From: JAJDTR01 sp965220415
Lineage (GTDB): Bacteria; Poribacteria; WGA-4E; JAJDTR01
Reading direction: 5' to 3'
NCBI GenBank assembly: GCA_965220415.1
Contig: OZ244829.1
Location: forward strand, 682,001-746,000
DNA: 64,000 nt
In this document: positions 45,601-54,990 of the stretch, piece after piece
Layout: the number at the start of each line of letters is the position of its first letter
Position numbering within the stretch: the first letter of the stretch is position 1
The notes under the pieces: model-generated
The model's input: the letters and a program-made list of their open reading frames with translations, nothing else
What the model was told of the DNA's origin: nothing
The model's database searches: none
Program-made: the position numbers and the translations under genes

Positions 45601-45767
45601 ACTGTATTGGTCCGAATATGCGGACACCATTTCTGATCCCGCTCGGATTGAATCGGAAAATCCAAGCCTTCGCCGAAAAAGTTCTAAATCCGCAATAGCA
45701 ACACAATTTCTGCACTGTCTTCACCACTACGATTGTAAATCCAGATTCCTTATCACGCTCCAAAATC

Positions 45768-46481
45768 ATGTCAGATCAGGACGCCGTTCAAGAATACCTG
45801 CAGGTTGTAGCAACAGTGAGGGAATTCGTGGAAGAACAAATGCAACTCGGTTTCGCAGAACTCGCAGAATCGGAACCAGCCAAACTAGAAGAACAACCCC
45901 TATTCCCGGATTTCGACATGAGCCGATTGCAAAGCGAAGCAGTGGCTTGTGAGCGGTGTGAGCTACACTCTACGCGCAACACAGTTGTGTTTGGAGTGGG
46001 AAATGAGAACGCGGATCTCTTGTTTGTTGGTGAAGCACCGGGAGCTGACGAAGATCGACAAGGTGAACCATTTGTGGGCCGCGCCGGACAACTTCTTACC
46101 AAGATAATTGAGGCGATGGGGTTTACTCGCGATGGAGTCTATATTGCAAACGTAATCAAATGTCGTCCACCAGGAAATCGAAATCCGAAGCCAATCGAAA
46201 TAGAAACGTGTGAGCCCTTTCTGCTCAAGCAGGTCGAACTTATTCAACCCAAAGTTATTTGCGCGCTCGGCAGCTTTGCCGCACAAGCTCTGTTGCACAC
46301 CGACGAGAAAATCTCAAGACTGCGGGGGCGATTCCATGACTACCACGGCTCCAAACTCATGCCCACCTATCATCCCGCCTTCCTGCTCCGCAACCCACAC
46401 TCAAAAAGAGAGGTTTGGGAAGATATGAAGAAGGTCATGGCTGAACTGGGAGTAAGTCGGGCGACGGAGGCAGAGCAATAG
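45768..46481 (+). CDS. Family 4 (iron-sulfur) uracil-DNA glycosylase
   Basis: 237 residues. The four cluster cysteines are Cys61 and Cys64 (CERC), Cys142 (KCRPPGNRNP) and Cys158. The catalytic-pocket motif GEAPGADEDRQGEPFVGRAG and the C-terminal YHPAFLLRN are typical of thermophile-type UDG4. A ~55-residue N-terminal extension, acidic and Gln-rich, precedes the domain. It excises uracil from DNA. It lies between rseP and priA on the same strand. Confidence 0.94.
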   Translation: MSDQDAVQEYLQVVATVREFVEEQMQLGFAELAESEPAKLEEQPLFPDFDMSRLQSEAVACERCELHSTRNTVVFGVGNENADLLFVGEAPGADEDRQGEPFVGRAGQLLTKIIEAMGFTRDGVYIANVIKCRPPGNRNPKPIEIETCEPFLLKQVELIQPKVICALGSFAAQALLHTDEKISRLRGRFHDYHGSKLMPTYHPAFLLRNPHSKREVWEDMKKVMAELGVSRATEAEQ

Positions 46482-46547
46482 GTCATGGGATTTACGGATG
46501 TCCGATACATTCGTCTCGTCATCTCCCACCATTGATGCGCTACTTTC

Positions 46548-49016
46548 ATGAACTATGCAAGCGTTGTTTTCCCACTGCCTCAGGATCTCGCCTTCACCTA
46601 CGCTATCCCGGATCGTCTAAAATCCATCGTACATTGTGGCAGTCGCGTAGTTGCCCCACTCAGAAAACGCCCTCAAGAAGGGGTTATCGTTGCTCTTCTA
46701 GATGAACCTTCCCTGCCCGACAGCTCCATTGAGATTAAGAACCTATCTGATTGTTTAGACGGTCCTCCAACATTCTCTCCAGAACTGATTACACTCACCA
46801 AATGGATGGCCGGATATTACTTATCCTCTCACGGAGAGGCGCTGAATTGCGCCGTGCCTGCAACAATACGCAGCCACCGTCGTCGGATGGTGCATTTACT
46901 GGCAACTGACGATCAGATTGAAGCGCTGGGAAGACGAGCGCCGGTTCAGGCGGAGATTCTTCGTATATTGCAGAGTTTCGGGAGTCTATCTCCAAACCAG
47001 ATAACAGCACGGCTTCGAGGCGGAAATTCGAGGTTGAAGCGTGCACTCTCCCTCTTGCAAGGAAAGGGTCTAGTTGATGTCAAATCAGACCTGAGCGTTA
47101 AGACCAAGCCGAAAACCGAGAAAATAGTTTCACTCGCCAAACCCGTCCCAGAGATTGAATTAGCAATCGAATCTCTCACAAAGCAAGCGACGAAGCAGAT
47201 TGAGATTCTACGCTTCCTGATCAGAGTCAAGACATCCATTCCTACAAATGAAATAACAAAACGAGCACAAACAAGCTTAACTACACTTAGACAACTTGAG
47301 AAAAAGCAACTTGTCAAGCTTGACTCTGTCGAGGTTCTGCGAAATCCGCTGAGCCTCGAAACTGTCTCCCCAACTCGGCCAGTTACTCTCAACATGAATC
47401 AATTAACTGCGTTGAAAGCTATCGGCGAGACAATAGAGAACGGTCAACACGCTGTTTTCCTCCTGCATGGGGTTACCGGTAGCGGCAAGACAGAAGTCTA
47501 CATACAGGCAATTAGTAGAGCTATCGACCGCGGGAAAGGAGCGATTGTGTTGGTACCCGAGATTGCCCTCACACCTCAGATCGTTTCGCGATTTGTCGGT
47601 CGGTTTGGATCCCGGGTAGCAATTCTACATAGTAATCTTTCAGATGGGGAACGTTTCGATCAGTGGTATCGCATACGGCTGGGAAAGGCCGACATTGTGG
47701 TTGGGCCCAGGTCAGCCGTTTTTGCACCGGTTACAAATCTCGGTATCATCGTGGTTGATGAGGAACATGAAACGTCGTACAAGCAGGAAGACACGGCGCC
47801 TCGATACCACGCGCGAGACGTTGCCGCGAAACGATCGGAACTTGCAAATTGTCCGCTAGTGTTGGGAAGCGCAACTCCATCGTTAGAAAGTTTTTATCGC
47901 GCCGGACAAGGAGAATACCATCTATTACGCCTTCCATCGCGAGTCAAGAATATCAAGATGCCGCCGGTGCGAATCGTAGATATGTGCAATGAACTGAAGC
48001 AGAACAACCGTACGATTTTTTCAACCGTGCTGCGGAATAGCATCAAAGACAGACTCGCCAAGAATGAGCAAATCATTCTGTTTCTGAATCGGCGGGGATT
48101 TTCCTCCTATGTATTTTGCCGCGCCTGCGGGTTCGTTGAAAGGTGCGACAACTGTTCGATTTCATTGACATTTCACCTTGATACAAAATTGATGATGTGT
48201 CATCACTGTGGAGACGCACGACCCACATCCAATCTCTGCCCTCAGTGCGGCAGTACCTACATGCGCTACTTTGGATTAGGAACCGAGCAGGTTGAACAGG
48301 ATACTATCAAAGCTTTTCCGCGCGCATGTGTGAAGCGGATGGACGCTGACTCAACGACGCGTAAAGACGCACACCAAAAGATTCTTGACGCGTTTAAATC
48401 ACGTCACATTGACATCCTTGTAGGAACACAGATGATTGCCAAGGGATTGGATTTTCCGAATGTTACGCTCGTAGGCGTAATTTCCGCGGATACAGCGTTG
48501 AATTTACCTGACTTCCGTGCAGGTGAGCGATCTTTCAATCTATTGACGCAGGTTGCAGGAAGATCCGGACGCGGCAAAGCCGGAGGCGATGTAATCATCC
48601 AAACGTACATGCCCAAGCATTACAGCGTTCAGGCGTCGAAAACCCATGACTACCTGAGCTTTTACCGGCAGGAGATTGCGTACCGAGAAGAATTGTCTTA
48701 TCCACCTCTCACTCATGCTGCGACGCTGTTGCTCCGTGGTGAAGTTGAAACCGAAGTCATCAGCCTAGCCAAATCACTCCTTGAGCGCTTAAAAATGATC
48801 AAGATACAACGGTTTCCAGATGTCGAGATCCGCGGTCCTGTTGCCGCTCCATTGTCAAAGCTCATGGGAAAGTTTCGCTGGCATTTCTTTTTGCGAAATA
48901 CGAGCGTTGAGAACCTACGCGAGTTTCTTCGACAAGCAGTTCACAGCAATGCCTCTCCTCGGATACCGAGAGAGATAGATGTGATTGTCGACATCGATCC
49001 GGTGACTGTCTTGTAA
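46548..49016 (+). CDS. priA: Primosomal replication restart helicase PriA
   Basis: 822 residues, full length. The N-terminal 3'-DNA-binding domain (VVFPLPQDLAFTYAIP) is followed by helicase motifs: Walker A HGVTGSGKTEVY, DEEH motif II, LGSATPSLES, QMIAKGLDFPNV and VAGRSGRG; the zinc-binding part has paired CxxC motifs (CRACGFVERCDNC, CHHCG, CPQCGS). It reloads the replisome at stalled forks. A ~100-residue winged-helix stretch (residues ~110-260) is larger than in E. coli. Start ATG lacks a Shine-Dalgarno. Confidence 0.97.
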   Translation: MNYASVVFPLPQDLAFTYAIPDRLKSIVHCGSRVVAPLRKRPQEGVIVALLDEPSLPDSSIEIKNLSDCLDGPPTFSPELITLTKWMAGYYLSSHGEALNCAVPATIRSHRRRMVHLLATDDQIEALGRRAPVQAEILRILQSFGSLSPNQITARLRGGNSRLKRALSLLQGKGLVDVKSDLSVKTKPKTEKIVSLAKPVPEIELAIESLTKQATKQIEILRFLIRVKTSIPTNEITKRAQTSLTTLRQLEKKQLVKLDSVEVLRNPLSLETVSPTRPVTLNMNQLTALKAIGETIENGQHAVFLLHGVTGSGKTEVYIQAISRAIDRGKGAIVLVPEIALTPQIVSRFVGRFGSRVAILHSNLSDGERFDQWYRIRLGKADIVVGPRSAVFAPVTNLGIIVVDEEHETSYKQEDTAPRYHARDVAAKRSELANCPLVLGSATPSLESFYRAGQGEYHLLRLPSRVKNIKMPPVRIVDMCNELKQNNRTIFSTVLRNSIKDRLAKNEQIILFLNRRGFSSYVFCRACGFVERCDNCSISLTFHLDTKLMMCHHCGDARPTSNLCPQCGSTYMRYFGLGTEQVEQDTIKAFPRACVKRMDADSTTRKDAHQKILDAFKSRHIDILVGTQMIAKGLDFPNVTLVGVISADTALNLPDFRAGERSFNLLTQVAGRSGRGKAGGDVIIQTYMPKHYSVQASKTHDYLSFYRQEIAYREELSYPPLTHAATLLLRGEVETEVISLAKSLLERLKMIKIQRFPDVEIRGPVAAPLSKLMGKFRWHFFLRNTSVENLREFLRQAVHSNASPRIPREIDVIVDIDPVTVL

Positions 49017-49085
49017 ACGGGAACAATGATGGCAATAGCACTCGTACAATGAACCTCAATTTGTACTTTTATTCAGGAGAAGATT

Positions 49086-50048
49086 ATGGGAGAGCGTGTA
49101 TTTGAGAAACTAGAGAACTGTGACCAGCTTGACGCTAGTCCGATTTTTGTATTTGCCGCTGATCCGCTAACAGCGGTCGGGATACAGGGATTGGGGTATG
49201 TGCAGCACCCAAAACCACACTATCGCACTCGGCCTGAGTTCTTGCAGTTGCAGCGTGAACTCGTAGCTGATGGAAGTATTGATGGATTACTGATGACGCC
49301 CGCCGATGCGGAAGTGCTAGCAGTTGAGGAGGCGCTCTTCGATGGTACGCCAGTGACACCGCTAGTACGGATGAATGCAGAGACCGCTATCTGGAGTCCG
49401 CGCTATGGCGCCTATCAATCCCAGCATTCGAGACCATTTCAAACCGTATTTCCCGACGATGCACAAGCTTACTGCGAGAGTCTTGTGGCGCCCGCACTGG
49501 AATGCCGCGTCTCGCTCGGATTATATTCAATCACGTTGAACAACGATGTGGTTGCTGATGAACGAATGCTTAATGCCTATATCCAGTTCGCACACACGGT
49601 GGGCGAGATGGAGGGGTTCGATCACATTTTGGAGGTTTTTCTGCCAAATATCAAACTGCCCGGTTTAGACAATGAGAAACGAGGGATGTACGTTGCAGAT
49701 TCCATTGTTCGGACAATGAATTACCTTCGTAAACATCAGCGTCCGCGTTTTATCAAAACTGCGTATACGACGGCCAAGGTTTGGAACGAGCTAACGCAAT
49801 TTGATCCTTCACTCGTTATCGGGGCATTGGGAGGACCACGCGAAAATGCTCGCAAAACGCTGCAGCTTGCTAACAACGTCATCCAAAACGGCGGTCATGC
49901 GATTCTGTTCGGACGTACAATCTTCGGCGAAGTGTCTCCCGTGGGTATCGCAAGAGCCCTGCGAAACGTGCTGGATGAACAGTTGAGTCCGGAAGACGCT
50001 CACTCAATGTATCAACAGTCGATTCGCCAAGATTCGGTTACTGGATAA
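49086..50048 (+). CDS. Class I aldolase-like (DeoC/FbaB/LacD fold) protein
   Basis: 320 residues with the TIM-barrel traits of Schiff-base aldolases: the strand RFIKTAYTTAKVW holds a Lys where FbaB/LsrF/LacD carry the catalytic lysine, and the C-terminal phosphate-site region ALGGPRENARKTLQLANNVIQNGGHAILFGRTIF resembles the GG...GR loop of that family (quoted here in shorter parts: ALGGPRENARKT, NGGHAILFGRTIF). The substrate is unknown and the assignment rests on these motifs only. GGAGAAG upstream of the ATG. Likely its own transcription unit after priA. Confidence 0.68.
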   Translation: MGERVFEKLENCDQLDASPIFVFAADPLTAVGIQGLGYVQHPKPHYRTRPEFLQLQRELVADGSIDGLLMTPADAEVLAVEEALFDGTPVTPLVRMNAETAIWSPRYGAYQSQHSRPFQTVFPDDAQAYCESLVAPALECRVSLGLYSITLNNDVVADERMLNAYIQFAHTVGEMEGFDHILEVFLPNIKLPGLDNEKRGMYVADSIVRTMNYLRKHQRPRFIKTAYTTAKVWNELTQFDPSLVIGALGGPRENARKTLQLANNVIQNGGHAILFGRTIFGEVSPVGIARALRNVLDEQLSPEDAHSMYQQSIRQDSVTG

Positions 50049-50261
50049 CAATGTCGGGGATGGGGATAGTACGAAGCTGGATACTTAGCATGGAAGTGCG
50101 GGGCGATGCAGAACCCTGAAAAAGAAAGTAGTAGCAAGAGAGTGATGAGAACCTTTTTCCCTAGAACTTTCCTTTGAACTACGTGCTGTACGTGAGAACT
50201 GTGGAACGTGCACATCAGATTACAGTGGCGTCACTCAGTTTTGACACAGTCAAAGCTAATC

Positions 50262-50467
50262 TTTAGAACCTGTTTGAACAATCAATGGCAAAGCCATTTT
50301 TTTCATTTGTAGAAATTTATTCCCTGTTTCATTCTCGGCTGCAACCTACTTGTGGGATCTCTATCAGGATTAGCTATCGCATTCGCTATTCGCTCATTTT
50401 ATCCTAGTCGGTCGTTTGATCTCCTTCGATTCCACCTTACAAACTTTAATTTTCAAGCAGGCTCTTA
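50262..50467. mobile_element. TA-flanked MITE copy C
   Basis: TTAGAACCTGTTTGAACAAT at the left and TTTTCAAGCAGGCTCTTAAG at the right: inverted ends with TA outside each. Inside is a reversed GATC-bounded unit (GGGATCTCTATCAGG and on). Opposite orientation to copies A and B. Nothing else is seen in 50049-50522. Confidence 0.7.
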
Positions 50468-50522
50468 AGGCGTTTTGTTTTGCCAGGGATTGAGTAACAA
50501 AAATGTGCCAATGTCACGTGAC

Positions 50523-50557
50523 AAAAAAAGCGGCTAAGATACAATATCTTAGCCGCT
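50523..50557 (-). terminator. Strong Rho-independent terminator for the 50600-50824 gene
   Basis: A perfect 13-bp stem, AGCGGCTAAGATA (50529-50541) and TATCTTAGCCGCT (50545-50557), with a 3-nt loop. The A-tract at 50523-50529 gives a T-tract directly after the stem on the minus strand. It lies 43 nt beyond the stop codon of the small minus-strand gene. Confidence 0.85.
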
Positions 50558-50599
50558 AGTCGCCTGTTTCAATCAGCTAATTCGGCAATCAAAGAGGAG

Positions 50600-50824
50600 T
50601 TATACGTGATAGGCAGGTCTATAATCTGAGCGCAGTGTCTCCTGCCACACGCTCTCCGTTGATTGAATCTGGGCTGCGAACTCATCCGATATGCGCGATA
50701 GGTTGTCAATGAAACTCTCCCAGTCAGTTGCACCGCTTGCGTGGTCTCTAGCCTGGCTGCTCGCCAAGAGTAGGGAGAGCTCATAAAAATTCGGTTGCTG
50801 TCCTTCTAAGTGTTTTGTTTCCAT
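50600..50824 (-). CDS. Small hypothetical protein with dedicated terminator
   Basis: 74 residues, ATG at 50824 preceded by GAGAGG and GAAG. The sequence is hydrophilic and likely helical (SLLLASSQARDHAS, SFIDNLSRISDEFAAQIQ, WQETLRSDYR), with no membrane segment or cysteine. No family recognised. The main support is its context: a well-placed start and a strong intrinsic terminator just after the stop. An overlapping frame (50569-50784) is judged a shadow. No neighbouring gene on its strand is close, so it is a monocistronic unit. Confidence 0.6.
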   Translation of the reverse strand: METKHLEGQQPNFYELSLLLASSQARDHASGATDWESFIDNLSRISDEFAAQIQSTESVWQETLRSDYRPAYHV

Positions 50825-51215
50825 TCTTCAGCCTCTCACCATATAACGTTCAAAGCGTCAACGGTATTGTAATAGCTTTCTTTGGATATCGGCCCCAATT
50901 CCGTGTCCTATATTTCATACAAAACTGTATCAAATTGTGACGTTTTTTCTGCCTTATCCGTTTCAAAAATTGAGAAAATCAGCGTTTTAACTGAGTTTCC
51001 TCACTGTCTAGAAGTTAATAAGTATCCACTATGCTAAACGTATAGCAATTATAATGCCAATTTTGGGGTAAACTCACTTTCAATTGATTACGCGTGGGAG
51101 TCGGTGCACATCTGTTATGGATTCCCGTCTCCCGTTGGAGTTCTACGTGTCTGACTGAATGCCTATAGAATAGACACTGCATGCTACAGAATACAGCGAG
51201 TGTGGTATAAAGGCA
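50825..51215. other. Intergenic stretch, A+T-rich, no gene seen
   Basis: Lies between the start of the small gene and the end of the Dph6-like gene. It probably holds the small gene's promoter, but no good -35/-10 pair stands out on the minus strand. No repeat family member was recognised. Confidence 0.4.
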
Positions 51216-51980
51216 TCAGGTCAAAGGCACTACATCTGCATAGACATAAGTCGGCGAACCGCTTCCGGCATGAATTCTATCATCTTCGTCATTGGAAGCT
51301 GAAACGATGTTTCGCTTCACAATTCTGCCGCGCTTCGCTTTGATAGGTGCGCTGAACATTGGACCGTCCACGACGCACGTATGAAACTCTCCGTTCTCGC
51401 CCAACGGGTCCACTCCCTCAGGTAAGTCCGCAAGAAACTCGGAATCGAACCATCGTCCCGCGAACTCCTCCGGAACCATCGTTGGATTAAGTGCTGTTAC
51501 AATCGCCCGCACTCCAGAATCAATCATTTCCCGGGCGAGTGTGGCGGTGTCTCGACCCCATACCGGAAAAATCGGAGTAAAGCCTGTCCCGCGCAGTTTA
51601 TCCTCGCGATACTGGCGAATGTCCTCCAAGAAGAGATCTCCGAATGCGAAGTATTGTGCTCCCAGATCTTCCGGAAACGCTTTAACCCGCTTGAGGAATG
51701 CTCGCATAGCGCCCTCATACTGTGCATTGGAACAAGGATAAGGTATCGGTATTTCGTACAAAGGGACACCTAGTTTACCGGCTTGCTCTTTTAGAACCCA
51801 CGATGGCGTGGAGTGTATCGAAACCCTATCAAATGTCTTGGTTACGGTAGTAAACACACCACGAACTGTATAGTGTTCCGGTTGTTTATATAGTGTGTAG
51901 AATGCCCATGCAGAATCCTTGCCGGAAGACCAGGATACTAGAACAGGAGTTCGGTTCACATGGCTCGTTTTTTTGCTCAT
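51216..51980 (-). CDS. Dph6/MJ0570-like ATP pyrophosphatase (adenine nucleotide alpha hydrolase)
   Basis: 254 residues from the ATG at 51980 (an adjacent TTG is possible). PP-loop VSWSSGKDSAWAFY at the N-terminus and the family's second motif GENGEFHTCVVDGP near residue 205. Eukaryotic Dph6 ligates ammonia to diphthine; bacteria lack diphthamide, so the substrate of this bacterial branch is different and unknown. Monocistronic. Confidence 0.88.
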   Translation of the reverse strand: MSKKTSHVNRTPVLVSWSSGKDSAWAFYTLYKQPEHYTVRGVFTTVTKTFDRVSIHSTPSWVLKEQAGKLGVPLYEIPIPYPCSNAQYEGAMRAFLKRVKAFPEDLGAQYFAFGDLFLEDIRQYREDKLRGTGFTPIFPVWGRDTATLAREMIDSGVRAIVTALNPTMVPEEFAGRWFDSEFLADLPEGVDPLGENGEFHTCVVDGPMFSAPIKAKRGRIVKRNIVSASNDEDDRIHAGSGSPTYVYADVVPLT

Positions 51981-52590
51981 CAATCAAACCTGCCGGATTA
52001 AAAAAATTTATAGAGGTTGGTGGCGATTTCTTCCAATCAACGTCGTTGCCTTTCAATACTATTACGATTAATTTCCGTTTCCGAAATCAATAAAACCACA
52101 AACTAAGCAGTTTTCTCGGTAGGCATTCAATTCAAATAAGGAGATCGCGATTCGGAGAGGAGCTCTATCGCGAGGGATTGGCTATGGGAACGCTATCGCC
52201 TTCGTTATTCACTCAGTTGATCGCTCACTATCCATTCGGTTGATCCTTCCTTATTCAGTCAGCTGATCGCTAGTACTTAACGTTGGGTGGTGCAGTGAGG
52301 TTTACGGCACACGGCGTGTGCCTACTACCTTGAAACGATGTCATACACTCTTAGCATAGAACGATCTACTCTTCGAAGTTCAGGAATTCATAGTGGATAA
52401 CTATAATTACGGATTTGCGTTTCAGAAAAATATGTACGATTAGATAGGAAGAAATGGTGCAGAATCTCTTCTTTGTCTGGCAGATTTGGTGCAAAATGGT
52501 GGCGCTGAACGCACGCCGATTAGGTTACAGAAATCCATGGCACTAAGAAGGTTAAAATTTCAAATTGATGAACTCAGGAAGAGCAACAAT
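51981..52590. repeat. Repeat-bearing intergenic region
   Basis: 52140-52270 contains two reversed GATC-bounded units (GAGCTCTATCGCGAGGG; CGTTATTCACTCAGTTGATC; CACTATCCATTCGGTTGATC). At 52299-52328 is GTTTACGGCACACGGCGTGT, a palindromic unit related to one at 16853. No gene is supported. Confidence 0.6.
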
Positions 52591-52965
52591 TTATAACCAT
52601 ATCCCCCGTTTTGTGCAAACTTTGCGAATCTTGTTGATAGCACCGCCAACACGCTTTCCATTTCGTTTAACGCCAAAAAGATGCTGACTCACCACACGCC
52701 TTGAGATTCCAAGTGTCAGCGCAATCTGCTCTTGGGTTTGCCCTTCAAAAAAATAGAACATGACACACTTTCGCTGGATAGCGGTGAGTTCTACATCAAT
52801 GATTTCACGAATCTGCGCTAAAACTGACTGTTTCTTGGCTTGACGTTCTAATTGTAGTTCGCGATGTTCGGGGGATTCGTACTGAATTTGGTCTTCGTTA
52901 CAGAACTGATGAAAATAGGTCGACGGAACAAGAATTTCCCAGAAATCCGGGTTGAATCGCGGCAT
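52591..52965 (-). CDS. Sigma region 4-like DNA-binding protein
   Basis: 124 residues with only one recognisable domain, a sigma-70 region 4 helix-turn-helix in the C-terminal half (LTAIQRKCVMFYFFEGQTQ, EQIALTLGISRRVVSQHLFG). There is no region 2, so it cannot act as a conventional sigma factor. The end is basic (KRNGKRVGGAINKIRKVCTKR). AAGGAG lies 10 nt before the start. It may be a transcription regulator or a remnant of a larger sigma; no partner gene is adjacent. Confidence 0.72.
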   Translation of the reverse strand: MPRFNPDFWEILVPSTYFHQFCNEDQIQYESPEHRELQLERQAKKQSVLAQIREIIDVELTAIQRKCVMFYFFEGQTQEQIALTLGISRRVVSQHLFGVKRNGKRVGGAINKIRKVCTKRGIWL

Positions 52966-53558
52966 AGACGGTTTTCTCCTTCATATAAAGCGAATCAGAA
53001 GGTACCTATGCCACATCCGGTCAGACGTCTCGTCCCAATCGCATCGGGAGATGTTGTGGTGAGAAGTTTATGTCAGGCGGGGGGCAGAGGTACCGGTGCC
53101 GAGTGTCGTATGGCATCCATTAATCTGAATCTGTGAATGCACATTTAGATACATCACTGTTGCCTCCTTTCTCCTCTTCAGAATGCTGTCTGAAGAATTC
53201 TGTGCGGTCGGTTATGAGGGCCGACGTTTTTGTATCACGATGCTCATTAGTATAATGTCCAGAACTGTTGTACTTAAGAAAATGTTGTGCCTCGCGAATA
53301 TGTGTGCTAGTGGAGTGGATACCAAAGCCCCCACTCCACCAGCTTGAAGTGCGACATCAACGGTCACACCACCTCAGTAATTCCATTTTATATACCCCCT
53401 TCCCCGCTGAGGAGCGGTATGGGATAAGATTGCGGTTCACACCAAATTGCGCCCAACATGTGAAAATGCAATCTCTCATTATAACACAGATTTGGATGCA
53501 CTTTTTGCGAGTTTGACCCAAAAAAACCGGTACATTCAGAAATTTTTTTTCATCCCCT
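52966..53558. other. Intergenic region, no gene or recognised repeat
   Basis: Short open frames occur on the plus strand (for example 53268-53516) but have no ribosome-binding site and no protein-like composition. None of the window's repeat families was recognised. Its upstream part should hold the promoter of the region-4 protein. Confidence 0.45.
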
Positions 53559-54755
53559 TCACTCTTGAACGCCCATCTTTACAGAAACGTGGCTCAAACC
53601 GCGCTGACCCCAATACCAAATCAAGCCAGATCCCAGCAACAACAGTACTCCCATCAACTGAAACATCTGATTAAAGTCGAACTGATCAATTAGCATGCCG
53701 CCCAAAATTGGTCCAATGACTTTACCGGCATTCTTTAGCGTACCGATTAACCCCATCGCTACGCCGGTATAAGCAGGGCTAATCTGCGTTGACACTAGCG
53801 CGATGGTAGAAGGAAAAACGAATGCTTGCCCCACTCCAATTAACATGGCTAGTCCGGCAAGACTGAGCACGCCGTTGGCAAAGGAAAGAAGTGGAAGTGC
53901 AATACCTACCAGAATCATGCCGGTGAATATCGCACCTATGTACCCAATGCGATCTCCGAGGCGTCCTCCCAGAGGTTTCAGCACCAAGTGCGTCCCCTCC
54001 TGGATAGCGAAAAACGTCCCAATCAGGGCAACGCTAACGCCTAACGAACTCGCATACACCGGCAGAAATGCCTTGGTGGCGTATAGAGCAATAAACAGTG
54101 CGGATTCAAGCCCGCCAGATAACCAGATGGATGGCGTTCCGACGCCAGCCTTTAACGCCTGTGCGGTTTGTTGGTAGAATGACGGACGCTCAATCCAAGT
54201 ATGGGCATGCCGCTTTTTCAACAAAAACACCGGAATGAACGCAATGCAACTAAACAGTCCTATCAGCGTAAAAACGGAGCCGGGATCCATCGTCAACAGT
54301 AGCCAGCCACCGATTGCAGGCCCAAGGATGTAACCAGCTTGGCGCGCCATACCGAACCAGCCGAGTCTCTCAGCTCGTCTGGTCTCCGCCTGCTCGGCAA
54401 CGAAAGCCAATGTCACCGGACCATAAATTGCTGTTGCTAGACCATGGATGACGCGAATGCCAAATAGTTCTTCCGGTGCTTGGATAAACCGATACAGAAA
54501 CGGCACCCCGGCAAACAGTGTCGTCCCCACGACAAGCCACCAATAACGTCCCCAACGGTCGGAAAGGATTCCAACCGCGGGTTTAAGCACCATGCCAGTT
54601 ATTGTGGAAACCGAAACTATAAATCCGAGAAACGCCCAAGAGGCTCCCAACCTCGCCGCGAAAATCGGCAGGATTGGTGTCTTGCCAATCTGGTATGCTG
54701 TTCTAACAATGAAATCGGCAACTGTGATGCTAATAAAGTTGCGGTGTTGCTTCAT
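53559..54755 (-). CDS. Major facilitator superfamily transporter
   Basis: 398 residues with twelve predicted membrane helices. The MFS loop 2-3 motif is present as GILSDRWGRYW and its second-half counterpart as GGRLGDRIGYIG. The sequence after helix 5 (LGPAIGGWLL) resembles motif C of drug:H+ antiporters, so an efflux role is likely; the substrate is unknown. It lies alone on the minus strand, 235 bp after the BNR gene. Confidence 0.92.
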   Translation of the reverse strand: MKQHRNFISITVADFIVRTAYQIGKTPILPIFAARLGASWAFLGFIVSVSTITGMVLKPAVGILSDRWGRYWWLVVGTTLFAGVPFLYRFIQAPEELFGIRVIHGLATAIYGPVTLAFVAEQAETRRAERLGWFGMARQAGYILGPAIGGWLLLTMDPGSVFTLIGLFSCIAFIPVFLLKKRHAHTWIERPSFYQQTAQALKAGVGTPSIWLSGGLESALFIALYATKAFLPVYASSLGVSVALIGTFFAIQEGTHLVLKPLGGRLGDRIGYIGAIFTGMILVGIALPLLSFANGVLSLAGLAMLIGVGQAFVFPSTIALVSTQISPAYTGVAMGLIGTLKNAGKVIGPILGGMLIDQFDFNQMFQLMGVLLLLGSGLIWYWGQRGLSHVSVKMGVQE

Positions 54756-54990
54756 ATCGCGGGTGTTGAAGTGGTATCTGGACGTGCGTCGTTGGCGTTC
54801 GTGTTACCAGTGAACAGCGAGAGATTAAATGAGCGAATGTGATAGAATTCTTCGCGCGATAGAGCTATTATAGTAAATCCCGTGCGATAGAAAATCCCGA
54901 TGGAGGTCCTAAGGCGATAGGGTCCGCAAACTTCGCATTGGAAAGACTTGATTGATGATATTAATGCACTGTAAATATAAAGAAACGGCA
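54756..54990. repeat. Short intergenic stretch with degenerate GATC-motif pieces
   Basis: Contains fragments such as AAATGAGCGAATGTGATAGAA and GCGATAGAGCTATTATAG that resemble the dispersed GATC-bounded unit but lack the terminal GATC. No gene. Confidence 0.4.

Noticed and set aside
53268..53674. Overlapping small plus-strand frames downstream of the region-4 gene
   Set aside because: No start signal, and the second overlaps the MFS gene end; composition not protein-like.
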